Source of the DNA: Lineus longissimus
Taxonomy: Eukaryota > Nemertea > Pilidiophora > Heteronemertea > Lineidae
Direction: 5' to 3'
Assembly: GCF_910592395.1 (NCBI RefSeq)
Contig: NC_088321.1
Location: 11,224,001 to 11,288,000 of the forward strand
Length of the DNA: 64,000 nucleotides
Shown here: one piece after another, positions 12,721 through 23,620 of the stretch
How positions within the stretch are numbered: position 1 is the first letter of the stretch
Layout of the letters: every line of letters starts with the position of its first letter
Made by a program: the position numbers and the translations under genes
Notes under the pieces: model-generated
Seen by the model: the letters and a program-made list of their open reading frames with translations, nothing else
The model's database searches: none
Told to the model about the DNA's origin: nothing

Positions 12721-13712
12721 GGCCATATCTGTGTCTGCGTTGTGACCTCTGTGACCTCGACAAGTAGGTCAAATTATAAACCCATATGATATATGATGTA
12801 TCCTTGCTATGAGTACCTACCACAAAAGTTTTATCGAAAACAAGTCATCAATAAGCGAGATATCACACTTTTTAGATATCCACATTCGACCCCCTGGTGG
12901 CCAAATTGAGAATCAGATCGGACCGATATTCAGCACAGGAGGTTATCTGATATAGGGGGTTATATGTACCAAGTTTCAAGTTCATAGCTGTGGCGGTTGA
13001 GAAACGTGCCATAGTTACGCTGAAACAGCCAATTTATGCCATTTGACCTCTGCAACCATGAAAAGTAGGTCAAATTAAAAAATTGTACGATATATGATGT
13101 ATCCTTGCTATGAGTACCCACCACGAAAGTTTTATTGAAAACAAGTTATTGATAAGCGAATTATCACACTTTTTAGGTATCCACATTCGGCCCCCTGGTG
13201 GCCAAGTTGAGAATCAGATCAGACTGAAATTCAGCACCAGAGGTTATCTGGTATAGGGGGTTATATGTATTAAATTTCAAGTTCATAGCTGTGGAGGTTG
13301 AAAAACGTGCCATAGTTACACTGAAACAGCCAATTTATGCCATTTGACCTCTGTGACCTTGAAAAGTAGGTCAAATTAAAAACCCGTATGATATATGATG
13401 TATCCTTGCTATGAGTACCTACCACAAAAATTTTATTCCAAACAAGTCATTAATAAGCGAGATATCACACTTTTTAGATATCTACATTCGGCCCCCTGGT
13501 GGCCAAATTAAGAATCAGATCGGACCGAAATTTAGTGTCACAGGTCATCTGACCAAGGGAGTCCTGTGTACAAAGTTACAAGTTCATAGGCTTAGCGGTT
13601 AAGAAACGTGCCACTGTTTTTGAAACAGGATACGACGACGACGACGGACGACGACAGACGACGACGGACGACGGACACTGCGGTATTGTAAAGACTCCCC
13701 TACGGTGAGCCA
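12721..13712 (+). repeat. 300-bp tandem repeat block 2 (three units) plus GACGACGG tract
   Basis: Units start near 12808, 13110 and 13408 and match block 1, including TGACCTCTGTGACCT joints, GGCCCCCTGGTGGCCAA and AACGTGCCA. The block ends in a GACGACG-rich tract (about 13630-13672) and the same terminus, ACACTGCGGTATTG with CTCCCCTACGGTGAGCC. Two blocks with identical 3' termini suggest two insertions, or one element duplicated, and not a simple satellite. Confidence 0.85.
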
Positions 13713-15189
13713 AAAAAGGCAGATTCTATGCCTACTCGATACCATGTCTATTATTGACCAAATGAAGTAGTAAGAATGTCTGCCTGACGTTGTACCATAT
13801 GATATTCTTCCGGTGCTACAACCGACGCACTTCCAAGAATGTATTCATAATTCGTTAATGACTTGAGCATCAAAAGCATGACATTTCACCGAAACTTTGC
13901 AATGCAATTGCGTTTAGTTAATCAAATGAGATGTACAATGCCATAAGGGCAATCCCTCCCACCACCACTATTAATACCACTACCACTATCACCACACACT
14001 TCCTCCACTCAGCTTGCACGATGTTATATCCCGGCAAATCACGCGCGGTACTGATTGCAAAAGGAGTATACCAATTGTGAGTCCTGCAAAACATCATAAT
14101 TCCAACCCAACTTGCCCGAAATCAACTACACTCAACCATAAGCGTCATACACCAAACTTCCGTCTTAATACATTGAAACCGTCCATGGAAAATCTTCCCT
14201 TCTGCGAAATTCTATTCTGCAGTTATTATTCTATATTTTGCGGAACAATTACGGTCGCTTCTGGCGGGAAAAATCGGTGTGCTCAGCTGCAATTTCTCTA
14301 AAGGATTTTCCGCTCGGCTGCTTATAGGGATGATAGTCATTAAGAAAATTACCCCGTTCGGCATATTCTTCGATTTGTTGTACTGTATGCAAGCCGAAAT
14401 ACTCTGTTTCCTCACGTTTAACGTCTTAGGGCGCCATATTTAAGAGGCCCGAAGGGATGGATACCTCGCATACCTAATGTAAAGGTTAGGCCTGGTGGAT
14501 TCGCCTGATTGGCTCAGATCGTGGCGCAGACCTTTGACCAGAGACACCCACTACTTGCAGTCCACTACCATTGGTCGATGGGATTTTAAATGAATTTAAT
14601 TGGTTGTATTCCCAGACAATCGTGTTTGGGCTTTATTCATGGCGTGACCGAGGCGGAGCAACTGAACAAGGCCCATTCATCACGTGGGCAAATAAAAACC
14701 GCCTCGCATGTGGTGAACCCTATTGCGTACCCCATCCAATGTATGGACACTGTTATTTTGTATTAGCAGTATAGGAAGACGGTATACGTGAGGAGTATTT
14801 TCGCGTGCGTTTTAATTTCGCTGATATTTATGAAAAAAGGGAATTACGCAATCTGCTCTCTACTTCGTTTAATAGCTCTACGGATTGCGAAAGTACTGCA
14901 TTCTTGATAAAATTCCCGATTCCACAGCAGACCTTCGCCGTTCGTATACGTAGGGGTTGCGAAACTCGCCTGCTGACAAATTTGACGAACTCCATGTGAA
15001 TTGTCAGTTTTCTGTGCAGTTTTACTTTTGTAATTTGCGAAAATTTTAGAAAAATAGATTTAATTAGGCAGATTACGCAAGCACCTTTGATTAGACCCAT
15101 GATAACACTGGCGTTGTGCGGCAATGCTTCTTAAATAAACAGAAAAAAAAATTGATTTAGACAAAGTGCATTACTTGCAAAGCGCTGTT
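13713..15189. other. Unassigned sequence
   Basis: A CCACCA/CCACTA-rich simple stretch lies near 13955-14000. Between 14790 and 15060 there are scattered TTTTCGCG and TTGCGAAAAT words plus GGGGTTGCGAAACTCGCC at about 14952. That word resembles the end of the hairpin MITE at 16980-17097. Open frames of 64-98 codons at 14014-15124 have no recognisable domain. Confidence 0.35.
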
Positions 15190-15393
15190 AATACATACAT
15201 CTCCTGCCTAATCCGGAAGCCTTTCTGTACACACCAATTTAAGGAGTGCACATACTATAACTCTTGGCCATTTCGGACCAGGGAAGAGTACCAAGTTGCA
15301 TTGGTCGTGCCTCGAATCCACGACCTTCCGATCACGGGTCCGGCGCACTACAACTGTGCCACCCCGCTTCCCAAATGTGGCGCTATACAAATT
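15190..15393 (-). mobile_element. tRNA-derived SINE (minus strand)
   Basis: On the minus strand the segment reads GGGGTGGCACAGTTGTAGTG (A-box region, complement of about 15344-15365). It continues with a Pol III B box GTGGATTCGAGGC (complement of 15309-15321) about 30 bases later, and then a non-tRNA body. The upstream side has an AAATTC microsatellite at about 15388-15410. The acceptor arms do not pair as a functional tRNA would, so this is a SINE head and not a tRNA gene. Confidence 0.6.
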
Positions 15394-16979
15394 CAAATTC
15401 AAATTCAAAATAGTTTATTGTGCCTTATAAAATAATTTTACATAAGCTTAACAACAATAAACTCGAGTGCAGATAGAACGTAGTTCATCTGCTGCTTTTC
15501 TCATCAGCCCCTTGAGACCAACAACATTACTGATTAAAACCCGCAGCGACAAGGAAAGTTTTTCACTCGACGTAGAAAACGAACCGAAATGAATCTTAAG
15601 ATATTTTCGTTTCAGCGCGTTTGAACGAGATTACCCTGTTTATACACAGCCTGCATTTATTTGAAGTCAGGAAGTCAAACTACACGTTAATCTGTTTTTG
15701 TGATCAAGAAGGAAATCGCTTAATTCGGGCTTTAAGATAAAAGGAGTACACTTGAGATGAAGATGAAGTTCATCTTCAATCCGGTTCGCTAACTTCGCGT
15801 TCTTAACTCTTTGATAAAAAGTATACCAAATGTGCCGCGTGCACAATGCTCGAACATGATATAGCATGCACACGAAAATCTTTCAGAGCTACAAAGCGTT
15901 TTGTGTAGAAATCTGACATTCTTCTTTCATTTCATGTTATAGATTGCACAGATTTTTTTTGTACTTCGTAAATATCAAGTCAGTGTTTTGTTTGACATTA
16001 ATTCGAGTAATTCATCAGTGACTTGAAAATGTCTTTTGAATTGTATGCCAGCTAAACAAGTCACTCAACTTCAAAGGGACAAGTTGGGTGTGTGATTTAG
16101 ACGGTTGGAGATTAATGCATCTGATCACCACCATGCACGCCACATGTGCCATCACACAATTCTGATCTCTAATAAGTGTTATCAGCAGTATGAACGATCA
16201 TACTATGTTTGGATAGAGCTTGTAAATTGCAGGTCTGCCTGCGGTTATGTGAGATTGCAGTGCGCAGTCTACTGCAGTTAAAGCAATATTTTAATGATCC
16301 CGTTCGGAGAAGTCATGGTCAAACTATTAGCCATTTCCACATGTAAAACCAAAATATCTCAGATCATGCCCTACTTTGTCTCTCTGAAAGGAACGATATG
16401 GGGGGGGGGGGGGGTCAAGGGGTTATGTGATAAGTATTAATGCTATGGATATGTCACTGCATGTATGATAAAGTAGACCCTTTCCATTGATGTCTTCATA
16501 TCACCTATGTCTGCACACCATTGTCTTGAAAATGACATGCAGAAATCTAATTTGTCCAAGCCGCCTAGGTCCAGTGAGCCCAGTAAGCCGCAGTATTGCC
16601 TTCAGAGAAAGTGATGGCAATGTTAAGGATCAGTTATTTCTATTCCACTTTGAAATGTACCAAGCATATTTTAAACAAACTGGGAATAAGAGAACTCGGT
16701 TGTCTTCTTTTCTTTCCAGCATATCATGATCAATTGGAACAACTTAAATTTCAGCTGCACCTATAAATTACCTCATGCAATCACGCATGGAATCTTGGTT
16801 TGAGGTGTATTTGGTACCTAAACATGCAGGAAAAGTTGCTGCATAAGTAGATGTGAAAATATAGTGCAATGATTGCAACACAAGAAGACGACGAGGCTTT
16901 TCGGTATAATATACTCTCCAAACGTATCTGGAGCCTCGCTCCACATGCTCGAGTTTTTGTCGCCATCACTCTTACATTA
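15394..16979. other. Unassigned sequence with poly-G tract
   Basis: No gene is recognised. A pure G run of about 14 bases sits near 16399-16412. Short frames at 15667-15873 (minus) and 16487-16729 (plus) show no domain. Confidence 0.4.
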
Positions 16980-17097
16980 GGGAGGTTTCGCAACCGCCCG
17001 GTTAGGCCCTTCGACGACGTTTATCTATTGTTCAGGTAAACTCACACAATAGATAAACGTCGTCGTAGGGCCTAAACGGGTGGTTGCGAAACCTCAC
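16980..17097. mobile_element. 118-bp hairpin (foldback) MITE, TA target duplication
   Basis: Two 52-bp arms (16980-17031 and 17046-17097) are inverted copies with about four mismatches around a 14-base loop. The ends read GGGAGGTTTCGCAACC and, inverted, GTGAGGTTTCGCAACC. TA flanks both sides (16978-16979 and 17098-17099), consistent with a Tc1/mariner-type TA duplication. It has no coding capacity. A transcript of either strand would fold into a single long stem similar in size to a pre-miRNA. Confidence 0.85.
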
Positions 17098-18471
17098 TAT
17101 TATATCATCCACGCCGACATTTAGTTATCTTCTCATTTGATATCTTAACTACATCTTGATGCGTTAATAACCAGGATCACTTTTACCTGTCAGAAAACCC
17201 ATCTTAGCAAAGAGTTTGGGATTTTTAATTAGTCTAGTTCTCTGTCAGATGAAGAAGGTATTTAACACGTCAGTAAGACTACATTGAACTTCTCCTCGCG
17301 GCAGAAGTTGAATCCTGATCGTCATTAAGTTGTCGTGTTCGTTTGATTGTAGTTTATCAACAAAGTTCTAAACTAACATGTTTGACTAAGATAAGAAAGG
17401 CTGATCATGGTGTAAGGTTTCCAGGTTGTGTATACCGTGTGCTCGCGGCGACAGGTTGCGTTGAGTTTGATTTATAACTAATTTTGGTGTCGCCGATGGT
17501 GTGACACGCTATTACTTACTGATATAGGATCATTGGTTCGACTGCCGACCTGCGGCAGATTCATGACTTCATGTCATCTAGCGTATTCCTCCACTTCGAA
17601 CAGATATTCCTTTCTAAATTACGCTACACATCTACAAAAGGTTTTCTGTACATCTAGCGATTTAAGCCTCCACGTCGCCTTTTATAGACATTTGATCATG
17701 ATCGTCAAAGTAAAACGTTCTGCATGATGCATTTAAGTTAAACTGAGCAGCTAACTTTTTCAGGTTAAAATTCAAAACTTATTTTGATTTCATACCGACA
17801 AGGGAGTAATCATCCAAGGCCGTATCAAAAAACAAATATTCACCGATAACTCTCATTAAAAGAAGAACATATTTCGATGTGTTTCTTTTTTTGCCGAAAC
17901 TTTTGCGAATCGGATAAATTGATAGGCGCAAAAATTAGGCAGTTTGCCATATACCGACAGGATCAAAGACAATCTATGAAATTCGTAACTGATACTTCGT
18001 CTACGCGTGGTGAAGGGTCACACAGCTTTATTTGGAAGACACGCTGCAGGCGAAATCCCCGAAATCAATTCTGGCAGTTGCTGAGAAAGGGATGACGGGG
18101 GTTAGAGCTGAACTGCCAATAGAGCTGAGGTCGTGTATGTGAACTCCGAACGTGGCAGTACTGTCGAATATGGTCAGAATAACAAGAAAAAATCGGAACA
18201 ACTTACGTATATCTACCGAATTACGAAAAAATTAACCCAACCAAAATCAGAGTTGGATACATAACTGTGGCGAGAACAAAACAGCTGATAGGATCGGATT
18301 GTTCAAACTGAGAGCCCCCCCCCCCAAATATTTCATACCGAACTCAACCAACCGACAGCAAAAGGCACGTCCTTACCATTTGAAGGTTAGACGCCGGGGT
18401 GCTCTTTTCACGCTCAGACATATCACGAACCATTTTTTATCAGTGACGATTTTTTTACTTTTAGGAGCATG
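17098..18471. other. Unassigned sequence
   Basis: I see no supported gene. A short C run is present near 18316. Frames of 60-82 codons here have no recognisable domain. Confidence 0.4.
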
Positions 18472-18660
18472 GTGGTGTAGTGGTCTGATAAGCAGATCCT
18501 CCCCTGATCACAGACGAAGTCGTCAGTTCGAATCTCATTTGGTGTAACCAAGGTCACGAGCGCTTACTAGATGCTCCTCAATATTCTTGGGACGCATTTG
18601 GATGACGGCTCAGCGCTTTGAGCAAAGAACTACGGTGAAGCACTGTTTATTACAAGCATG
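18472..18660 (+). mobile_element. tRNA-derived SINE (plus strand)
   Basis: The head has an A-box-like GGTGGTGTAGTGGTCTG (about 18480-18487 onward) and a B box GTCAGTTCGAATCTC (about 18522-18536). A body with AGCGCTTTGAGCAAAG follows, a word common in tRNA-derived SINEs of marine animals. The tRNA arms do not close. The 3' limit, near 18660, is approximate. Confidence 0.65.
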
Positions 18661-19189
18661 TTCACTTTACAATGAAAATTGAACTTACCTGATGTGTTGC
18701 AAACGTCACAGGTAGATCGGTAAATGAAAAGAAATGAAAAATGCCAACCGCATTAGAATCAAATTAGCATTATTCATCAAATGTAAATTCACGGTGTTTT
18801 TTTCTCTCAAAGTATGATAAATGATCTGGTGAAAACAGAAATGCAAGATTTATGCGCGCGTCTGACTGATGCCTAACATATCAAATTATAATCTTACGGC
18901 AATGAGAACCGTCAAATGAGGGATGAAATATTGCCTACAGCTTGCTCAATAGCCTTGGATTTTTGTGTGTGTGTGCGATTTGTTATTCTCATGGTCTGAC
19001 AGCAACTCAATTAAAGCGAGAATTGATGAGACTAAAGAATATGGAAGCAATAAAGTCCGGGAGATGAGCGACTTTTATTTAACATGCAGGCTACAAATGA
19101 TTTGATTGTATTGTGGGAAAGAGTAAGCCTATCTGGCTATAGAAAGACAATTCTCAAGTTTTTCCAGTGGTGGGTGTAGGAGATAGAGG
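18661..19189. other. Unassigned sequence
   Basis: Nothing recognisable apart from a short GT run near 18966. Confidence 0.4.
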
Positions 19190-19960
19190 GTTAGAATTTT
19201 TTTAGTGACTTCACCATTGGGCCACGAATGAAGCTCTGTACAGGAGCACAAGCACCAATGTACATGTACAGTCCTCATCATATTAATATCCACCCCTACT
19301 TCATGCAATATCTCCCAAGCTATACACAAATTCCAATACGGTTTTCAGGATATTGTCCGCAATTTTGTTTTCCAAATTACACATTATGGCAAGAATGTGA
19401 AAGCATGAGTGCGTCATTATGTAATCGGCCATTTAAAAAAACCTTACAAAAAAGTTTTTTAGTTCAAATTTTTTCTGAAATATTTTTCGCTACAACAATA
19501 TAAAAACACAAAATTCTAAGAAGACTGACAAAAAATCATCAAAAGCGAACGAGTAATAATGAGGATAGAGCTATTTTTCAACAGCGCATTCACTGCCAAG
19601 TGGCATGTTTTATACGAGAAAAGCATGCTTTTGACAGTGAAACCCTTAATCTTCATTAATCTTCTTTACTCGTTCGATTTTGATGGTTTTATTATCAGTA
19701 TTCTTAGAATTTTGTTCTAGCGAAAATTGTTTCCAAAAAAAAGTTTGAAATAAAAAAGGTTTTAGAAGGGTTTTTTGATTGGCAGATTACATAATGAAAG
19801 ACTCATGAATTTGCATTCCTGCCATAATGTATAAATAGAAAATACGATTTCTAATAGTATCCTGAAAACCGCATTGGAATTGGTGCAATAGTTTGGGAAA
19901 TAGTGAATGAAGATGTTGATATTAATATGATCAGGACTGTACAAGCAAATCTTGAACGGT
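19190..19960. repeat. Long palindrome: two inverted repeat copies around a short centre
   Basis: The left arm (about 19265-19610) and right arm (about 19622-19943) are diverged inverted copies of some 320-345 bp. Matching words include TGTACAGTCC with GGACTGTACA, TATTAATATC, CATTATGGCAAGAATG and CGAACGAGTAA. The centre is TTTTATACGAGAAAA near 19605-19620. Both arms can be read as similar short peptides in mirror frames (19228-19503 plus, 19762-19974 minus), which is a consequence of the symmetry. It is probably two head-to-head copies of one unclassified repeat. Confidence 0.8.
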
Positions 19961-20289
19961 TGAATTGAAGACAAGACCCTATAAATGAATTACCAACAGA
20001 TGGAAACATGGTGCTTCTGAGTGTTTTCAAAAGCCTCCTTTTGATATTTTATAGGAAAGGAAATGAAGTTTTAAATTGGTTTCTGTGGAAATCAATGCAA
20101 AATTCATAAAAAAGTCATTTCCAACCACACTGCCTCTTTAAAACTAATAAAAACATGATTATCTCACTCAGAGGCACCATGTTTCTGTCTGTTGGTAATA
20201 CATTTTTAGGATCTAAATCAAACCGTTCAAGATCTAAGTCTACATTGATACCTGTGCTCTTGTACAGAGCTTCATTCGTGGTCCAATGA
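19961..20289. repeat. Second inverted-repeat pair of the same repeat family
   Basis: A word set running TTGAACGGTT to AGGAAACATGGTGCTTCTG-like sequence (about 19952-20022) recurs inverted at about 20165-20235 (CACTCAGAGGCACCATG to ACCGTTCAAG). The segment then continues as CTTGTACAGAGCTTCATTCG (about 20259-20278), which also occurs inverted at 19222-19241. This third copy is interrupted at 20290 by the Mutator-like MITE and resumes at 20641. Confidence 0.75.
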
Positions 20290-20640
20290 CAAGGAGGATA
20301 CCGCGGTGACGTCACGGCTTTTCCAAGATAGCGCTGCATATTGTAAACAAACTCGATCCACGGCGAAGGGAAAATCAAGTCATCAAATAAAGTTAGATTT
20401 TTCGCATCAAATCAGAGTTATTAGTACTTTTCTGCTATGAAATCAGTCTTCAGACAATAAGTTATCATTTGAATAATGAAAAGTTCTGTTTTGATGGGGA
20501 AAAATAGGGTTTCTAAAACCAAACAGCCGGGCACCGATCTTCAGTGCTGGTGCTGTCAGTAGACTGAATCTGATTGGCCATAGCGATCAGTAATATGGGT
20601 CGTGATCACGTGATGTGACGTCACCGCGGTATCCTCCTTG
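20290..20640. mobile_element. Mutator-like MITE with 9-bp target duplication
   Basis: This 351-bp element has perfect 26-bp terminal inverted repeats that begin CAAGGAGGATACCGCGG and end TGACGTCAC. It is flanked by the 9-bp direct repeat GTCCAATGA at 20281-20289 and 20641-20649. Nine-base duplications are typical of the MuDR/Mutator superfamily. There is no transposase frame; the short frames inside are random. Its host sequence, CATTCGTGGTCCAATGATGA when joined, has an uninterrupted paralogue at about 19210-19236 (minus strand). Confidence 0.9.
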
Positions 20641-20649
20641 GTCCAATGA

Positions 20650-22084
20650 TGAAGTAATTAGGGAGTAAAAACCATTGTTGAAATGGGCAGCTGATCGGAG
20701 ACAGCTTGCTCGTGATGCAGTCACTGGGATCAAACCAGCACTGTAAATGAACGAAATGTTTTGTGACAAACAGTGTATATTTTCTTACGCAAGGCACGAA
20801 AGTAGTTGATTGTCTGATTTCACACAAAAAAGCCGTATAGATACAGGGTGGTCCAGAAAAAAACGCAACCTGATAGTTCCACTTCCAGGGCGGCAAAACC
20901 ATTGATATCAGTGGATAGGGAATCTTTCTAGGAGAGGAATGATACCAAGATCGCCCGATTTGGTTCAGTAGTTTTTGTTTTAGAGCCTATTTTATGAAGC
21001 ACAGACAGGCTTCGTGCATAGGAAATATGCCGGTAAATTGAACTTACATGTAGGTAGATTAAATGTTAGTTAATGTTACTGATATGGGGTAATGTCGACA
21101 AGGTTCCTAGCAACCATTTGCAATTGAGTAAAAGTCGTGTGAGCATGGCCAGTCCTCAGCCCACCACCGGGATATTTCTAACCTACAGCAGAAGCGTTCA
21201 GTTTGTCTGCACTAAACTCAGCGCCAACTCTACCGACACACCAACTGGGTATATGATATGCAACCATTGTATGAGTGACATAAGTGAAGAGTCGTACGCG
21301 TGCCACTTTCCAGAAAAGCGACTTCACTATAGATATAGGATGGTACTACTGGTGTCGTGTTTGACCTTGTTCGCGTTGCGCCGGCTTGTATGCTCCGGTG
21401 ATCTTGTCAGACAACTTTCAGGTGAAGCCAGGCTTAACATGAATCCCATCCCTTAAGCTTCGAGGGTTTGGTGTAGGGCCAACACCCTAATATCTTTAAA
21501 ACCGATTGGTTGGAAACTACGGTTGAGCACATTCTACACCAGCTGCATTTCGTGATCTATGCTCATCTCAGGAAGCCACTTTCTCGCAACACGTTCCTGA
21601 ATCTCGCGTGACACCGCGTTATTGTCTCCTGTGATGGCAGCATTTATCAATCGCAGTCCAGTCGCGGATATTTGCAAATTCGTGGTAACATGTAAACGCA
21701 TCGTAATCAAATTGACTAAGAATTATAAACAGAGGTAAATAAATACTTTGGGCGGAATATTTCGTGATCGGCAGCTTAATTGATAAGGGGGAATTATCAA
21801 AGGGAGACACTGCCCACTTTCTGGTGAAGTTCCTAAGCAGATCGCGTGTGACACGCGGACCGGTACGGTTTTGGGGTTAAGAAGAGTAGAGAAGGAAGAA
21901 GTGATGGACAGAGTGGCTAGTTTACCTCTTTGCCTGCACGACCACCAATAATAACCATACTTGTAGAGCGCTACATTCAATGTGGTTTATGATCATCACC
22001 AAAACACTTCAAACTACTCCAGCTTGGCAAATACATTCGTGATTCAAGCTCCACTTTCTTGTCGTAGTTTGTTACTACGTCTTA
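20650..22084. other. Unassigned sequence with a possible mariner-type end
   Basis: TACAGGGTGGTCCAGAAAA at about 20844-20862 looks like one Tc1/mariner terminal repeat, but no inverted partner was found nearby. A 127-codon frame at 21073-21456 (plus) has paired cysteines and a hydrophobic stretch but no domain I can name. It is not called as a gene. Confidence 0.3.
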
Positions 22085-22320
22085 GCACATTGGACTGGCA
22101 TCCATAGTATTTCGATATCTCTGCCAGCCAGGAACCCATTTCCCCCTCGGTGGAGACAAGCAAGTCGGGTTATACGAGTCTTGCTCAATGAACCAACAAC
22201 GAAACAGCTGTGATCCTTCCGAGAGCCGAGTCCGCATATTCCTGATTACAGCGAGTCTCTGGCGCTCTAACCACAATTCCACAGATCTTTGAATAGAGTG
22301 GATGATTGCAAATCGCACTC
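22085..22320 (-). mobile_element. Diverged tRNA-derived SINE (minus strand)
   Basis: On the minus strand a tRNA-like head reads TGTGGTTAGAGCGCCAGAGA, followed by a weak B-box region (CTCGGAAGGATCACAG). A body segment, CTCCACCGAGGGGGAAATGG then GTTCCTGG, aligns with CTGCACCCAGGTGTATAAATGG then GTACCGG in the SINE at 41095-41394. The shared body in two SINEs with different heads suggests a conserved central domain. A 78-codon minus frame over this segment is a by-product. Confidence 0.55.
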
Positions 22321-23396
22321 ACTCCCATTAGCGGCATGTTTTCATCAAAGACGCCCGGAGTTAAAAAGGATCACAGTTAAATTCTGGTGAAAGAAAAGAA
22401 ACATAAAACTTCAGTTGCAGATTAAAGCAACAAACTGACGAAACCGCACACTAATCTTATCTATATGCGGCTCGTTACTGCAAAAGTATGGCGCTGTAGC
22501 GTTACACACAACTGTGTCTTTTTTCCGAGAGACGATTTTCTAATCGTATTGACAGTTGACATGAAGTGTGAGAGGAGAAATAAAGCTAGACTCCCGATCG
22601 ACAGCGGGATCACAGATGCAAACAAGAAGCGAAAGACGCCTAGGACATGTAGAATGCTTGTTCCGGAGCAGGTGATTATCGCAAAGCCAACTAAACTTGG
22701 CAAAACTGCAAAATTCAGTATGAGGCTCGCTTTTGTGGCGTCAGCAGAGCCAGGGTCGAGTTACCGCGCTTGAACTTGGTGTCATATTCCGCTTTGCCCT
22801 GATGACCCTTTGATATTACTGTAAAAAAATGGGAATGTATGCCTTAGTGCGAGTAGGCCTTGCGTGTCCATTGAGGTGCGGGGATTCCCAATGGCGAAGT
22901 AATAATGTGCCTCGATCAGGGAATGTAGTTCCGGCACACCCGAATCCGACACCAGCAGCAAATTGCAAATTCCATGCTTGCCCACTAGCGGGTTTCCGTG
23001 CTGTTTTACATTTGTTGAACAACTCAGATTTATCAAACTAACATCTATTATTTCTTCCAAAGAAGTTAATGATAAATTGCAGTAATTAAGACGTGACAAT
23101 AACAGAGCAATTAGTCAAGATCCCGCAAATAATCCGTGATTCAACAAGCTGTCTCCAGCGATAGTTATGCCGATGTGAAATTGCTCTCTTGTGGTATGGG
23201 ATGAATCTGTCTATATAGAGGTACAGGATATGGACTGCAGGGAATGTGCCAGTACTTGGGAAATTTGCTGAGAATCTATAATTTGCTGATAATTTATGAT
23301 TCTTATGTGCAAATCATGGCCATATTATACGGTCAGATGTGCCTGCGTATCCTTCACCCTGGAAAATAAGATGCCCAAATTGAACGCTATCATATC
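22321..23396. other. Unassigned sequence with overlapping open frames
   Basis: Frames of 65-105 codons overlap on both strands at 22461-22773 and 22782-23099. The 22820-23020 stretch is relatively GC-rich and open in three frames, which explains them. I recognise no domain, and neither strand offers convincing splice sites. Confidence 0.3.
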
Positions 23397-23620
23397 ATAA
23401 AGGGACTATATAAGCAGCAGCTAGGCAGGCAGGATAAAGTTACACAAAGTCGTCAATAGGGGTCTCTTACATCTCCCAGTATGTCGAAGTGATTCACGCT
23501 TGTACGAGGAATAGATTAAATGTGAATCTGACATCATGACCCAGGGCCCTTACTGTGTATATTAGTCACCTGAAGTTGGCCAAATTAGCCCCTCTGCTCC
23601 TGCCTATAGTCCCCCTTTAA
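23397..23620. mobile_element. MITE copy 1, about 224 bp
   Basis: The left end TAAAGGGACTATATAAGCAG and the right end (inverted: TTAAAGGGGGACTATAGGCA) are inverted repeats of about 24 bp. The interior has words AAAGTTACACAAAGTCG, CTTACTGTGTATATTAGTCA and CTGCTCCTGCC. A second copy lies at 36531-36749 in the same orientation. There is no coding capacity. A TA or TAA target duplication is plausible but not decided by the flanks. Confidence 0.75.

Noticed and set aside
21073-21456. 127-codon frame ending near a LSGEARLNMNPIP string that recalls 2A-like peptides of LINE elements
   Set aside because: The diagnostic D-x-E-x-NPGP is not present (NPIP and no D-V/I-E), and no reverse transcriptase or endonuclease sequence lies downstream.
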